From: a virus | DNA length: 29,760 bases | Strand: one strand, 5' to 3' | IMG/VR virus record: IMGVR_UViG_3300046167_000299 | Span: 1 to 29,760 of that record | In this document: positions 29,013 through 29,760 of the stretch, piece by piece | Position numbering within the stretch: the stretch's first letter is position 1 | How the letters are laid out: the number at the start of each line of letters is the position of its first letter | Position numbers and translations under genes: made by a program | Notes under the pieces: generated by a model | The model's database searches: none | What the model was told of the DNA's origin: nothing | The model's input: the letters and a program-made list of their open reading frames with translations, nothing else

Positions 29013-29204
29013 TTACTCAGCTTCTTCGGGTTCCATCTCAGCCTTGATCTGCTGGGCGTGGAACCTGATGGACTGCTCGGCTTCCTGCTGGCGCAAGATT
29101 AGCTCAACAATCTCTGCTCGTAGTTTAGCGATCCGGCCTGCCCTGATCTTCGCGTCTTCACTCAGGTCTTCTTCAGTGTATTCAATGTCATCAATCGTGA
29201 TCAT
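29013..29204 (-). CDS. Small coiled-coil protein (DUF6447-like)
   Basis: A 63-residue protein. The ATG at 29204 has a GGAG 6 bases upstream; the longer frame from 29363 overlaps the upstream gene and encodes a Ser/Lys-rich nonsense stretch. Sequence: MITIDDIEYTEEDLSEDAKI, RAGRIAKLRAEIVELILRQQ, EAEQSIRFHAQQIKAEM: a short beta hairpin followed by a coiled-coil helix, the typical form of the 'MITIDGxEY' family (DUF6447-like) placed after phage tail genes. It is the last gene of the late unit; function is unknown. Confidence 0.82.
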   Translation of the reverse strand: MITIDDIEYTEEDLSEDAKIRAGRIAKLRAEIVELILRQQEAEQSIRFHAQQIKAEMEPEEAE

Positions 29205-29232
29205 GTGATTCTCCGTTTGTGGGTGTTTGATT

Positions 29233-29760
29233 CTACTGACCTTCGTGCTGTTTAACCAACACGGCTTCGACAAAGATGGCGATTTGATTGGTGCTGGCGC
29301 TAGACTTTGCTTCAAACTGAAAATCTGTCTTCTCTGCGATTTTAAAGGGGATCTGCCGGTCATAGTTTACTTGGCTCTCGGCAAACGTGGCTTCTGCTAC
29401 CTTCAACCATCTACCAGTGCTGGTTCTCAAAGCGTTGCGAATAGTCAGGTACTGCGAACCTGTAGCGGTTGCTGAGTTGGCAGTGATTCGGAATAGGTAA
29501 AGATCATAACCATTGGGCACCGTGTAAAGGCAGGCTTGTGTCGTACCAATCTCTGCCTCAATAAAGGCATAGGTCACACCCCCATTGGCAATGGTGATAT
29601 TCCCCACATTATTCCCAGCCAGTATGACTGCTGAATTGATGCGATAGAACTGCGTGGAGAGCGTTACGGCGCTGGTTCCTGTAAGGGTTACTGTCTCACT
29701 GATCTGGTCGTAATTCGCGTCTAGGCCGCTTACAAGAACGTTCATGGTGTCGCTTGCACT
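29233..29760 (-). CDS. Virion-associated protein, C-terminal part (gene cut by window ends)
   Basis: The frame is open to base 29760 and reads SASDTMNVLVSGLDANYDQI ... LTGTSAVTLSTQFYRINSAV and onward, 175 codons plus TAG. It follows in phase from 1-195, so the protein totals 240 residues. An internal ATG at 29745 is not the start. The C-terminal half is beta-rich with strands separated by short turns (NGYDLYLFRITANSATATGS, TSTGRWLKVAEATFAESQVN). The DANYDQISETVTL segment and the pattern of strands resemble a marine-phage virion protein family. Confidence 0.82.
   Translation of the reverse strand, partial: SASDTMNVLVSGLDANYDQISETVTLTGTSAVTLSTQFYRINSAVILAGNNVGNITIANGGVTYAFIEAEIGTTQACLYTVPNGYDLYLFRITANSATATGSQYLTIRNALRTSTGRWLKVAEATFAESQVNYDRQIPFKIAEKTDFQFEAKSSASTNQIAIFVEAVLVKQHEGQ

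Noticed and set aside
29205-29363. N-terminal extension of the DUF6447-like gene
   Set aside because: Overlaps the upstream gene in another frame and reads as Ser/Lys-rich sequence; the ATG at 29204 has a clear GGAG.
1-29760. tRNA genes, CRISPR arrays, insertion sequences, diversity-generating elements, restriction or anti-restriction genes
   Set aside because: Looked for by eye on both strands; no cloverleaf, spaced repeats, transposase, reverse transcriptase or methylase pattern was seen.

Overview
The window looks like one complete genome of a small tailed phage (siphovirus type, about 29.8 kb), linearised at an arbitrary point inside a gene. The evidence is direct: an open frame on the minus strand starting at 195 runs off the left end in the same phase in which an open frame enters from the right end (29760 down to 29233), giving one 240-residue protein. 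Gene content is entirely phage: terminase, portal, MuF-like protein, scaffold, capsid, tail tube, tape measure, J-like tail protein, fibre with a self-cleaving chaperone, holin and endolysin. The 3TM (GTA-type) holin, the lipobox in a small lipoprotein, the YdaS-type repressor and the NinG homologue point to a Gram-negative, probably proteobacterial host. Several small families are ones I associate with marine phages, but the host cannot be named from the sequence.

Layout: (1) A very long leftward late unit starts at a consensus -10 box near 21.6 kb. It runs through endolysin, 3TM holin, a small basic protein, TerS, TerL, portal, MuF/metallopeptidase, two paralogous small proteins, scaffold and capsid. 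A strong intrinsic terminator at 13.4 kb follows the capsid gene. The unit continues through connector and tail-completion genes, tail tube, tail chaperone with a -1 frameshift, tape measure, tail tip, J-like protein, fibre and small membrane proteins, and crosses the ends to stop at 29013. (2) A short rightward unit (21703-22947) holds an OB-fold-like protein, a small protein and a lipoprotein. (3) A leftward accessory unit (25147-22925) encodes a NinG-like protein, an HTH-metallophosphoesterase and small proteins. (4) A YdaS/Cro-like repressor (25707-25510) is divergent from (5) a rightward early unit (25816-28995) with zinc-ribbon proteins, a Rad52-family annealing protein, a winged-helix membrane protein, an SSB-like protein with a DDIPF tail, and possible replication proteins. 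No integrase, DNA polymerase, primase or helicase is visible, so replication must lean on the host, and any lysogeny would be non-integrative or absent.

Regulation: the two rightward units start from promoters sharing a 21-base box (GTAAACC-N3-GGTGTA-N2-ATG). At the repressor gene this box forms half of an inverted repeat, so a single repressor probably controls both. Two intrinsic terminators share a pyrimidine-rich loop.

A systematic oddity: at six places a well-conserved protein continues only if one base of a short homopolymer run is skipped (three in the J-like gene, one each in terL, the ninG-like gene and the rad52-like gene). All six are of the same sign (+1). This looks either like a homopolymer-overcall error signature or a real, strongly biased set of slips. 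Affected genes are annotated as reconstructed and marked as such.
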